Assembly: GCF_903944925.1 (NCBI RefSeq)
Contig: NZ_CAJATU010000154.1
Location: 1-40,573, forward strand
Length of the DNA: 40,573 bases
Source: an uncultured Rhodopila sp.
GTDB lineage: Bacteria > Pseudomonadota > Alphaproteobacteria > Acetobacterales > Acetobacteraceae
Reading direction: 5' to 3'
A program made the position numbers and the translations under genes. Below the pieces are notes generated by a model. It had not been told where the DNA came from, did no database searches, and saw only the letters and a list, made by a program, of their open reading frames with translations. This document shows, piece after piece, positions 33,103-40,573 of this stretch. Each line of letters begins with the position of its first letter. Positions within the stretch are counted from its first letter, which is position 1.

Positions 33103-34500
33103 TCAGCGGAACACGTCGCGCTTGCCTTCACGCACCTTCCTGATCATCGTATCCGCATATCGCCTGATTTTCGGCGCCATGCGATCCAGTTCCTCGCCAA
33201 TTGCCCGCTCGCCCGCTTCGGCGGTGGCCGGCGAAGCATAGTCCTCCAGATATTCCACGAACGTGGACAGCGCGTTCGGCCCGCACATCTCGCGGATCAG
33301 CCCGGGCTTGGCCATGTCCATGAAATCCTTCCCGGTGCGCCCCATCCGATAGCAGGCGGTGCAGAACGACGGCACATAGCCGATCTCAGCGATGTCCTGC
33401 ACGACCTGATCGAGCGAACGGTGATCGCCACGGGTGAACTGGCTGGCATCCTCCGCCGCCGCCCGGGTGTAGCCGCCGGGATCGGTGCGGCTGCCGCCCG
33501 AGATCTGCGACACACCAACCGACAGGGTTTCCCGCCGCATCTCAGGCGTTTCCCGCGTGCTCATGATGATGCCGGTATAGGGCACCGCGAGGCGAAGGAT
33601 CGCCACCAGCTTCTTGAAGTCGGCGTCGGAGACGGCATGCGGCGGGTGTTCGGACATGTCCGACCCCATCGCGGGTTCGATGCGCGGCACGCTGATCGTG
33701 TGGCAGCCGACGCCGAACCGCTGCTCCAGATGCGCGATGTGCTGCATCATCGCCAGGGTTTCGAAGCGCCAGTCGTACAGGCCGTACAACGGGCCGATGC
33801 CGACATCGTCGATGCCGGCTTCCATGGCGCGATCGATGGCGGTGGCACGCCAGTCGAAATCGGCTTTGCGGCCGCCGACATGCACCTGAGCGTAGGTGCG
33901 GCGGTGATAGGACTCCTGGAACAACTGGTAGGTGCCGATATTGGTCTGCTTCAGTTCGCGGAATTCCTCGACCGACAGCGGCGCCACGTTGACGTTGATG
34001 CGGCGGATTTCGCCCTTGTCCCGCTTCACCGCATAGATCGTCGCGATGGCATCCAGCAGATAGGTGAAGCCCTTGTCGGGAAACGCCTCCCCGGCAATCA
34101 GCAGTAACCGCTTGTGGCCCTGGTCGACCAGGGCCTCGGTTTCCCGGGCCACCTCCTCCAGCGTCAGGATCCTGCGCTGGAGGTCGCGGTTGCTCTTGCG
34201 GAACGCACAGTAGGTGCATTCGTTCTGGCAGATGTTGGAGAAATACAGCGGCGCGAAGAACACGATGCGCTGGCCGTAGATTTCATCCTTGACGAAACGC
34301 GCGGCCTCGAACACCTCGGCCAGCAGGTCCGGCGCGGTGACGGCGGACAGCGTGGCCACGTCGTGCAGGTCCAGCCCTTGCAGTTCGCGGGCCTTGTCGA
34401 GGATGGCGCGCACCCGGGCCGGATCCTCCCGCTCCGCGTCCAGCAAGGCCTCAGCTATGACGGTTTCGTTGATCCAGTCGGCCACTACGGCGTCGGTCAT
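33103..34500 (-). CDS. hydG: [FeFe] hydrogenase maturase HydG
   Basis: A protein of 465 residues. A radical-SAM tyrosine lyase that cleaves tyrosine to p-cresol and supplies CO and cyanide ligands on an iron synthon for the H-cluster. The SAM-cluster motif C-x3-C-x2-C is C91, C95, C98 in ICQNECTYCAFRKSN. The HydG-specific C-terminal motif C-x2-C-x22-C is C380, C383, C406 (FCTACYRMGRTGKDFM ... MCGP), which holds the auxiliary cluster and separates HydG from ThiH. VGVSQISGGSRTDPGGY is another family block. The start at 34500 is 15 bases after the hydA stop with only a weak ribosome-binding sequence. HydE and HydF genes are not in the window. Confidence 0.96.
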   Translation of the reverse strand: MTDAVVADWINETVIAEALLDAEREDPARVRAILDKARELQGLDLHDVATLSAVTAPDLLAEVFEAARFVKDEIYGQRIVFFAPLYFSNICQNECTYCAFRKSNRDLQRRILTLEEVARETEALVDQGHKRLLLIAGEAFPDKGFTYLLDAIATIYAVKRDKGEIRRINVNVAPLSVEEFRELKQTNIGTYQLFQESYHRRTYAQVHVGGRKADFDWRATAIDRAMEAGIDDVGIGPLYGLYDWRFETLAMMQHIAHLEQRFGVGCHTISVPRIEPAMGSDMSEHPPHAVSDADFKKLVAILRLAVPYTGIIMSTRETPEMRRETLSVGVSQISGGSRTDPGGYTRAAAEDASQFTRGDHRSLDQVVQDIAEIGYVPSFCTACYRMGRTGKDFMDMAKPGLIREMCGPNALSTFVEYLEDYASPATAEAGERAIGEELDRMAPKIRRYADTMIRKVREGKRDVFR

Positions 34501-34515
34501 AATTTAACGATTCAG

Positions 34516-36405
34516 TTAGGAGATGAACTTGCCACGCGGGGTGTAGCTGGTGTGCAGCAGGTGGTGGGATTGGTGGCCGCACGGACCATCGGTCAGGAAC
34601 TCGCGATACAGTTGCAGTACGATCGGATTTTCGTGCGACTTGCGCACTGCGTAAGCCTCGTCCAGGTCGTAGATCGCCTTGGCGCGCTTGGCGCGGATCT
34701 CCGCATTGGTCGGGATCGGCTGGCCGCCGCCGCCCAGGCAGCCGCCCGGACAGGCCATGAACTCGATGAAGTGGCACTCGCTAAACGGGCCACCCGCCTT
34801 GATGTCTTCCACCACCCTGCGCGCATTGACCGTGCCGTGCGCAATGCCGACCTTCAGCGTCACGCCGCGCAGCCATTCCCAGTCCGGCACCAAGTGCTTG
34901 AGGATCTCCGGCACCGGCCCGACCTCGGTGATGGTAATTTCCGCCATGCGGGCGCCTTCGATGCCGCGCACCGGCACGATGTTGGCGCGGTCGAAGAATT
35001 TCTCCACCTTCTGCCCGGTGACCATCTCGATCACGGTGCGCAGCGCGGCTTCCATCACCCCGCCGGTAGCGCCGAAGATCTGGCCGGCTCCCGAGGCGTC
35101 CTGGAACGGCATTTCGAAGTCGGACTTCGGAATGTTGGGCAGGTCAATGCCGGATTCCGAGATCATCTTGGCCATCTCACGCGTTGTCAGGCCGAAATCC
35201 ACGTCCTTGAAGCCGCTGTCGCACATCTCCGGGCGGTTGCACTCGAACTTCTTGGCGGTGCAGGGCATCAGCGCGACGACCACCATATCCTTGGGGTCGA
35301 TCCCGTTCTTCTCGGCGTAGTAGGTCTTCAGCAGCGCTCCCAGCATCTGCTGCGGGCTTTTGGCAGTGGACAGGTTCGGGATCATCTCCGGATAGAAATG
35401 CTCCACGTACTTCACCCAGCCCGGCGAGCAACTGGTGAACTGCGGCAGCGCCACAGCGTTGTCGCGCTTCACCAGTGCGCTGTGCAGGCGCAAGATCAGT
35501 TCGGTGCCCTCCTCCAGGATGGTCAGGTCGGCGGAGTGGTTGGTGTCGAATACGGCGTCGAAGCCCATCCGCTTCAGCGCGGTGTTCAACTGGTAGGTCA
35601 TCGAGGTGCCGGCCGGTTGCCCGAAGCACTCGCCGATGGCGGCGCGCGGCGAGGGCGCGGTCTGGATCACCACATGCTTGGTCGGATCATCGAGCATTGC
35701 CCAGACCTCGTCGGTCTGGTCCAGTTCGCTCAGCGCGCCGGTCGGGCAGCGGTTGATGCACTGTCCGCAATTGATGCAGACCACCGATGACAGCGGCTTG
35801 TCGCCGAAGGTGGCGACCTGCGAGCGGGCACTGCGGTCTTTGACCGTCAGGCAGCCGACGCCCTGGACCTCGTTGCAGGTCCGCACGCAGCGCCGGCAGA
35901 GCACGCATTTGTTCATGTCGCGCACGATGGCGCTGCTGGTGCGGTCGATCGGATATTTCGGCTCGGTCGGATGGCCGAAGCGGAAGAAATCGACGCCGTA
36001 TTCCTTGGCCAGGGCCTGCAATTCGCAGTTGTTGTTGCGCTTGCACGCGTAGCAGTCACCGTAATGATTGGCCAGCATCAGGTCAACGATATGCCGCCGC
36101 GCGGTGCGCACCGCCTTGGTGTTCGTGCTCACCGTTATCGGCTGGGTTATCGGCGTGGTGCACGCCGTCTGTAGCGTGCGCATGCCCTCGACGCCGACGA
36201 CGCAGATGCGGCAAACGCCGGCGGGACGCAGATCCTCGTGGTGGCACAGGGTCGGGATGTGCACGCCGATAGTGCGGGCGGCCTCCAGGATGGTGGTCCC
36301 GCTCGGCACCTCCAAGGCGATGCCGTCGATGGTGGCGGTGACCATCTGGACGTCGGGTTCGACTGTTACGGTGCCGGCTTCGGCAATACAGGTTTCGCTC
36401 GGCAT
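34516..36405 (-). CDS. hydA: NADH-linked [FeFe] hydrogenase catalytic subunit
   Basis: A protein of 629 residues that reduces protons or oxidises H2 at an H-cluster. Order of domains: NuoG-like [2Fe-2S] ferredoxin (cysteines 54, 65, 68, 82), His-Cys [4Fe-4S] site (H114, C118, C121, C127), two [4Fe-4S] sites (CVLCRRCVRTC from 167; CINCGQCINRC from 210), then the H-cluster domain. Motif L1 reads TSCSPGW (324-330), with serine 327 where the canonical TSCCPxW has a second cysteine; L2 is MPCTAKKFE (380-388); L3 is EFMACPGGCLGGG (C552, C556). The small-subunit segment is fused at the C-terminus (RKSHENPIVLQLY). Cytoplasmic. Encoded between the HoxF-like partner and hydG. Confidence 0.95.
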   Translation of the reverse strand: MPSETCIAEAGTVTVEPDVQMVTATIDGIALEVPSGTTILEAARTIGVHIPTLCHHEDLRPAGVCRICVVGVEGMRTLQTACTTPITQPITVSTNTKAVRTARRHIVDLMLANHYGDCYACKRNNNCELQALAKEYGVDFFRFGHPTEPKYPIDRTSSAIVRDMNKCVLCRRCVRTCNEVQGVGCLTVKDRSARSQVATFGDKPLSSVVCINCGQCINRCPTGALSELDQTDEVWAMLDDPTKHVVIQTAPSPRAAIGECFGQPAGTSMTYQLNTALKRMGFDAVFDTNHSADLTILEEGTELILRLHSALVKRDNAVALPQFTSCSPGWVKYVEHFYPEMIPNLSTAKSPQQMLGALLKTYYAEKNGIDPKDMVVVALMPCTAKKFECNRPEMCDSGFKDVDFGLTTREMAKMISESGIDLPNIPKSDFEMPFQDASGAGQIFGATGGVMEAALRTVIEMVTGQKVEKFFDRANIVPVRGIEGARMAEITITEVGPVPEILKHLVPDWEWLRGVTLKVGIAHGTVNARRVVEDIKAGGPFSECHFIEFMACPGGCLGGGGQPIPTNAEIRAKRAKAIYDLDEAYAVRKSHENPIVLQLYREFLTDGPCGHQSHHLLHTSYTPRGKFIS

Positions 36406-36427
36406 GATCGATGTTTCCCGCTGCCTG

Positions 36428-38125
36428 CTAATTGCCCAAGACCGGGCGAGCCAGAATCTCTTCCTTGAAGTGCGTATTCAGCGCCACCACCACGTTCGGG
36501 CTCGCCTGGCCGAGGCCGCATTTCGACGTCAGTTGGATCGTCTCGCTCAGGCTGACCAGGTCATTGAGATAGCGGTTGGAGCACTTGCCGCTCTGCAGCA
36601 GCCGCACGCCCTCCAGCAGCTTGACGTTGCCGTCGCGGCACGGGGTGCACTGGCCGCAGGATTCCTCGATGAAGAATTCCAGATAGTTCTCGGCTACTTG
36701 CAGCATGTCGCGGTCCTGGCCGTAGATGATGATCGAGCCGCCGATGCCGAGATCCTCGTAGGCGATCTTGCGGTCGAACTGGCGGGCCGGCACCAGTTGC
36801 CCGGTGTAGCCGCCCACCTGCACAGCCTTGGCGCCCTTGCCACCCACCGTATCCAGCAACTGGTCGACAGTGATGCCCCAGGGCAGCTCGTAGACCCCGG
36901 GATGCGAGCAATCGCCGGAGACGCTGAACAGTTTGAACCCCTTGGAGCGGTCGGTGCCCATGCTGGCGAACCACTTGGCGCCGCGATCGAGGATGCAGCA
37001 GGCCGACGCCAGCGTCTCGACGTTGTTCACCACGGTCGGGCAGTTGTTGAAGCCGCGTTCGGCCGGATACGGCGGCCGATTGCGCGGCTCGCCGCGGCGC
37101 CCTTCCAGCGATTCGATCAGCGCGGTTTCCTCGCCGCAGACATAGGCGCCGGCGCCCATGTGGATGCGGATGTCGAAATCGAAGCCGGGACGGCCGAGGA
37201 TGCCATCGCCCAGCAGGTTGGCCTGGCGCCTTGCGGTCAGCACGGAATCCAAATGCGGACGGAGGTGGGAATATTCGTAGCGCAGATAGACGATGCCCTC
37301 CCGGGAGCCGACGACATAGGCGGCGACCGTCATCGCCTCGAACACCATGTCGGCGTGCTTGCCCAGGATGATGCGGTCCTTGAAGGTGCCCGGCTCACCC
37401 TCATCGGCGTTGCAGACGATGTATTTGCGGTCGCCTTTGGCGGCGGCCGCCAGGCCCCATTTCATCCCGGTCGGGAAGCCGGCGCCGCCGCGGCCGCGCA
37501 GGCCGGACGCCGTCAGCTCGGCGATCACCGCCGCGGGCGTCATCGTTACCGCCTTGGTCAGCGCGGCGTTGACCTTGTAGCTGCTATAGGTCGTGGTGTT
37601 GGAATAGGTCTCACTGACATTGCCGACGGTCGGCCGGTGGGAGCTGAATTCCTGACGGCAGTCCTCGATGATCCGGTGCACCCGCGGGGCGGTGAGGTTG
37701 GAAAACACCTCATTGTTCACCATCATCGCCGGGGCCTGATAGTTCATGCCGATGCAACTGGTCCATTCCAGCGTAAACATGCCATCCGGGGTTGTCTCGC
37801 CGAAGCGGATACCGAGATCGTTCTCCAACTGGCGCGCAACGACCTTCGCCCCCTTCATCATGGACGACATGTCACGGCTGAGCCGGATGATGAATTTTCC
37901 CTTGGGGCGGGTATTTACGAAATGATAAAAAGTTGCCAGTCCGTAGACTTCCGCCGCATGAATGTTTAAGCAGTCAGCGATGTACTGCATTGCGAATTCG
38001 GAAATATAACCGTGGCCCACTTGCAGGGCTTGCAGGATCGGGATGAGCGCCGAACGTTGCCGGCTGTGACTTTTGAAAAGTTCGTTGATTATAACCTGTT
38101 CCTGGTCCTGGCCGGTCATCAACAT
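36428..38125 (-). CDS. HoxF-like NuoE-NuoF fusion, NADH-oxidising partner of the [FeFe] hydrogenase
   Basis: A protein of 565 residues from the ATG at 38125 with GGAG 8 bases upstream (38119 also possible). Residues 1-150 are a NuoE/thioredoxin-like domain (ALQVGHGYISEFAMQYIA, AEVYGLATFYHFV). Of its four [2Fe-2S] cysteine positions only C124 remains; the others are S83, S88 and N128 (CIGMNYQAPAM instead of C-x3-C). The NuoF part is intact: RGRGGAGFPTGMKW (FMN), NADEGEPGTFKDR, GAGAYVCGEETALIESLEG, and [4Fe-4S] cysteines in ESCGQCTPCRDG and SKCGLG. The build, including loss of the NuoE cluster, resembles HoxF of NAD-reducing [NiFe] hydrogenases. It lacks the C-terminal ferredoxin domain of electron-bifurcating HydB. 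Confidence 0.92.
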   Translation of the reverse strand: MLMTGQDQEQVIINELFKSHSRQRSALIPILQALQVGHGYISEFAMQYIADCLNIHAAEVYGLATFYHFVNTRPKGKFIIRLSRDMSSMMKGAKVVARQLENDLGIRFGETTPDGMFTLEWTSCIGMNYQAPAMMVNNEVFSNLTAPRVHRIIEDCRQEFSSHRPTVGNVSETYSNTTTYSSYKVNAALTKAVTMTPAAVIAELTASGLRGRGGAGFPTGMKWGLAAAAKGDRKYIVCNADEGEPGTFKDRIILGKHADMVFEAMTVAAYVVGSREGIVYLRYEYSHLRPHLDSVLTARRQANLLGDGILGRPGFDFDIRIHMGAGAYVCGEETALIESLEGRRGEPRNRPPYPAERGFNNCPTVVNNVETLASACCILDRGAKWFASMGTDRSKGFKLFSVSGDCSHPGVYELPWGITVDQLLDTVGGKGAKAVQVGGYTGQLVPARQFDRKIAYEDLGIGGSIIIYGQDRDMLQVAENYLEFFIEESCGQCTPCRDGNVKLLEGVRLLQSGKCSNRYLNDLVSLSETIQLTSKCGLGQASPNVVVALNTHFKEEILARPVLGN

Positions 38126-38506
38126 GGCGAGTCTCCAAGTAACGACCACGCCAAACGGTGGCCGGTTTCCCCGCTGCAACGCGCAGGATCAGCAGCGGAA
38201 TGTGCTGATGACCGCATGGTTCGCACTTAAAGATCAAACGGCTTGCCTTGCCTAGGGGCAACTTTGGCGAATCCGCGCGATCCGGCAGCGCATTCATGCT
38301 CCCTGCCCGGCTTCGCACGCATGGCTGTTGCTGGCGGGCGATCTTGCTGCGGACATGCCTCTATTTCACACGATGGGAGTGCGTCGTTCCCGAAACCGGA
38401 GTTTCGTCACCGTGCGGGAATGTCGCCCACTTGGCGTCGCGGGAGAAATGGAGTGTAAGTGCCACGGATCGAAATTCCTTGACGGGATCGGAACCAGCGC
38501 AGGACC
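38126..38506. promoter_or_regulatory. Divergent promoter region between the hydrogenase operon and bciA
   Basis: About 380 bases between divergent starts, with no supported gene. It should hold promoters for the HoxF-like/hydA/hydG operon (minus) and bciA (plus). I searched for an FNR dyad, a PpsR TGT-N12-ACA site and a sigma-54 GG-N10-GC element by eye and found no convincing match; only a TTGAT half-site occurs on the minus strand near 38236. Confidence 0.45.
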
Positions 38507-39493
38507 ATGACCGCCGATTCTCAGCCTCATCCGGCTCTTCGAGTCTGCCTCCTCGGCGCCACCGGCACCATCGGTCGCGCGACGTTGCGTGCGCTTGTGC
38601 AGCGCGGGCATGACGTGGTGTGCTTCGTCCGCCCCCGCTCGGGCGGAACGTCGGCCCTTGATGGCGCCACGGTTCGCATCGTCGATATGGGCGATCCCGC
38701 CGCCATTGCGCGCGAGGGGTTTCGCGGCGAGCGCTTCGACGCCGTGGTGTCCTGCATGGCCTCACGGACCGGCGCACCTCGGGACGCCCGGGCCGTGGAT
38801 TATCAGGCGCATGTCGATGTGCTGGCGGCGGCGAAAGATGCCGGCGTTGGCCGGTTTGTCCTGCTCTCGGCGATCTGCGTGCAGAAGCCGCTGCTGGCGT
38901 TCCAGCAGGCCAAGCTGGCGTTCGAGACGGCGTTGATCGACTCCGGCCTGACCTACTCCATCGTTCGGCCGACCGCATTCTTCAAGTCGCTGTCCGGGCA
39001 GTTCGAGCGGGTGAAGCGTGGCAAGCCGTTTCTGGTGTTCGGGGACGGTACCCTGACGGCCTGCAAGCCGATCAGCGACGGCGATCTCGCCGAGTACCTC
39101 GCTGACTGCCTGGAGGATGATCGCCGCTGGAACCGCGTGCTGCCAATCGGCGGGCCGGGCGAGGCGATCACGCCGCGCCAGCAGGGCGAAGCGCTGTTTG
39201 AGATGCTGGGCCGCAAGCCACGCTTCAGCCACGTGCCGGTGGCGCTGCTTGACGGTATCATCGGTGTGCTGAGCGTCATCGGCCGGCTCGTGCCGTCTCT
39301 TGCAGTCAAGGCGGAACTGGCGCGGATCGGCCGCTACTACGCCACGGAATCGATGCTGGTGCTGAACCCCGAGACGGGCCGCTATGACGCTAATGCCACG
39401 CCCTCGACCGGGACCGAGACGCTGTTCGATTTTTATAAGACGCTGGTGGCCGGCGGCGCGGCGCCCGAACTTGGGGACCATGCGGTGTTTTGA
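38507..39493 (+). CDS. bciA: Divinyl (proto)chlorophyllide a 8-vinyl reductase, BciA type
   Basis: A protein of 328 residues; ATG at 38507 with AGGACC close upstream. It is an NADPH-dependent extended SDR enzyme that reduces the 8-vinyl group of (proto)chlorophyllide intermediates in bacteriochlorophyll synthesis. Features: LLGATGTIGRATLRAL (nucleotide loop), VVCFVRPRSGG, VSCMASRTGAPRDARAVDY, FVLLSAICVQKPLLAFQQAK, LTYSIVRPTAFFKSLSGQ, FLVFGDGTLTACKPISD, and ARIGRYYATESMLVL followed by TPSTGTETLFDFY, all in BciA order. Presence implies a phototroph. No other bch gene is adjacent in the window. Confidence 0.92.
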   Translation: MTADSQPHPALRVCLLGATGTIGRATLRALVQRGHDVVCFVRPRSGGTSALDGATVRIVDMGDPAAIAREGFRGERFDAVVSCMASRTGAPRDARAVDYQAHVDVLAAAKDAGVGRFVLLSAICVQKPLLAFQQAKLAFETALIDSGLTYSIVRPTAFFKSLSGQFERVKRGKPFLVFGDGTLTACKPISDGDLAEYLADCLEDDRRWNRVLPIGGPGEAITPRQQGEALFEMLGRKPRFSHVPVALLDGIIGVLSVIGRLVPSLAVKAELARIGRYYATESMLVLNPETGRYDANATPSTGTETLFDFYKTLVAGGAAPELGDHAVF

Positions 39494-39791
39494 TGCATGG
39501 GGCGGCCGGACCGGAGCCGGACGACCGAACGGTAGGTCCCGGCCGGGAGCGGAATGGCGGCTTTCAACGCGACGACGCATTGAAACGGACATGGCCTCGC
39601 TACCGCCAAAAGGCGGAAACCGCTCTCGTTGGCTATTCGATTTGCCTGGACACTCTTGAAGCGGGCATAGAAGCATTTCCGGCGTCTGCGACTTAGCCCA
39701 TATTTAGCACCTGCCAAAACTCCTCCCGTCTTATCAGCAAGTTACGCCTCCCCCGCAGCCCGAGTGGCACTACAATCGCGTCATGCCGGGT
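39494..39791. other. Gap between bciA and the insertion sequence
   Basis: About 300 bases with no supported gene. The left terminal inverted repeat of the insertion sequence should lie here, near its transposase stop at 39792, but the other end is outside the window so it cannot be matched. Confidence 0.35.
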
Positions 39792-40573
39792 TCAGACGAT
39801 CATTTTGCGTATCCCTCCCGGCACCGCGTTGATGCCCAACGCGTCATAGACCGCGCGCAACGCCGGCTCCGCCACGGTGGTCTTGCGCACGTGCAGAGTG
39901 CGGCCGTCGCGCTGGCGGAACGTCGCCGTGACCCGCTGCTGCACGCACAGCACCTCGCGCAGCCGCATCCACGACAGCGACCGGCCGGCCGCCTCCAGCC
40001 GGCGCCGGATCGTCTGCACCAACTGATAGGCCAGCACGGTGATGAACAGATGCCCCGCGGTGCGGTCCTCGGTGTGGTGGAACACCGGACGCAGCCCGAG
40101 TTCCGACTTCAGGCCGCGGAACACCGCCTCCAGATCGGTCAACCTTGTGTAGGTGTGCCACAGGGTTTCAGCATCCCACGCGGTTTCGTTGCTGCGCAGG
40201 CAGCACACCCCGGGATGCGTCAGCTTGGAGCCGTCCACCGGGGTCTTGCTCCAGGTGATCGCCATGGCGTTCTCGCCCGCCTCATCCGGGGTCACGGTGA
40301 TCTCATAATGCTGGCCGATGCCGCGGCTCTTCTCCTTCAGCCGGCCGATGCGCTGCTGCACGGCGGCCAGCGTCTTCGTCCCGCGCGGCTTGTCCAGGCC
40401 GGCGGCGAGCTTGCCCAGACCGGCCTCGAAGGCGGCGGCGAAACGGTCGCAGATCGCGGTTTCCTTGGCCTTACGCCCCTCGGACAAACAATACAGCCGG
40501 ACCTCCGCACCGTCCTCGCTGACGACGCGCTGCATCCGCACGATCTCGTCCGATGCGGTCAGGGTCTGCTCGG
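39792..40573 (-). mobile_element. IS1634-type (IS4 superfamily) transposase, N-terminus outside window
   Basis: The minus-strand frame is open from the right edge to a stop at 39792, giving about 260 C-terminal residues. Characteristic stretches: VRLYCLSEGRKAKETAI, QQRIGRLKEKSRGIGQHYEI, RLTDLEAVFRGLKSELGLRP with the DDE glutamate in the Y-R-E-K-like block, and HLFITVLAYQLVQTIRRRL. These fit the IS1634 group of the IS4 superfamily. The C-terminus ends normally (GINAVPGGIRKMIV), so this end of the element looks intact. Confidence 0.85.

Noticed and set aside
33103..34500. Thiazole synthase subunit ThiH as an alternative for hydG
   Set aside because: The C-terminal C-x2-C-x22-C auxiliary-cluster motif and the position beside an [FeFe] hydrogenase identify HydG.
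38210..38250. FNR/CRP-type site upstream of the hydrogenase operon
   Set aside because: Only one half-site (TTGAT) is present; the second half does not match ATCAA at the right spacing.

Overview
High-GC, densely coded DNA from what looks like an alphaproteobacterium. The bciA-type 8-vinyl reductase at the right end points to a bacteriochlorophyll-making phototroph. Together with a phasin, NnrS, orphan periplasmic binding proteins and an NAD-linked [FeFe] hydrogenase, this suggests a purple non-sulfur member of the Acetobacteraceae/Rhodospirillales (Rhodopila-like). That placement is inference from gene content; no rRNA or tRNA gene is visible.

Layout. 1-2417 (minus): a STAND-type NTPase (DUF4062-like N-terminus, P-loop NTPase, 42-residue TPRs) running off the left edge. 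2572-6846 (plus): an ELM1-like protein, an unknown 623-residue partner, a 57-residue protein and a single-domain response regulator. 6848-10340: two orphan solute-binding proteins (Leu/Ile/Val type and TRAP DctP type) and a delta-9-type fatty-acid desaturase. 10425-14987: cyclase-family hydrolase, MFS carrier, an RMD1/YagE-like membrane-anchored protein and NnrS. 15209-15978: phasin and a possible small gene. 16546-19566 (minus): aspartase, a dicarboxylate/amino-acid symporter and a truncated asparaginase remnant, forming an aspartate/asparagine utilisation operon with a broken last gene.

20243-30748 (minus) is the most striking part: ten tightly packed genes that read as one operon. In transcription order they encode a lipocalin-like protein, a GH15 glucoamylase-like protein, a small FAD-SLDH-type subunit, a GMC oxidoreductase, a second GMC oxidoreductase, a ferritin-like (VioB-type) protein, a second small subunit, an IolE-like TIM barrel, a second epimerase-like TIM barrel and a heme-binding-like beta-barrel protein. 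Both GMC enzymes carry the C-x5-C-x3-C motif that holds a 3Fe-4S cluster in bacterial FAD-glucose dehydrogenases, yet there is no export signal and no cytochrome subunit. I infer a cytoplasmic pathway that oxidises a sugar, glycoside or cyclitol and then isomerises or eliminates the keto product. The substrate is unknown and I do not recognise this combination as a described system. A fragment resembling a tyrosine recombinase lies just beyond its 3' end, and a secreted aldose 1-epimerase lies upstream.

33103-38125 (minus): a three-gene [FeFe] hydrogenase operon made of a HoxF-like NuoE-NuoF fusion whose NuoE half has lost three of its four [2Fe-2S] cysteines, a NuoG-like/H-cluster catalytic subunit, and the maturase HydG. 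HydE and HydF are not in the window. bciA is divergent from it at 38507-39493, and an IS1634-type transposase gene runs off the right edge.
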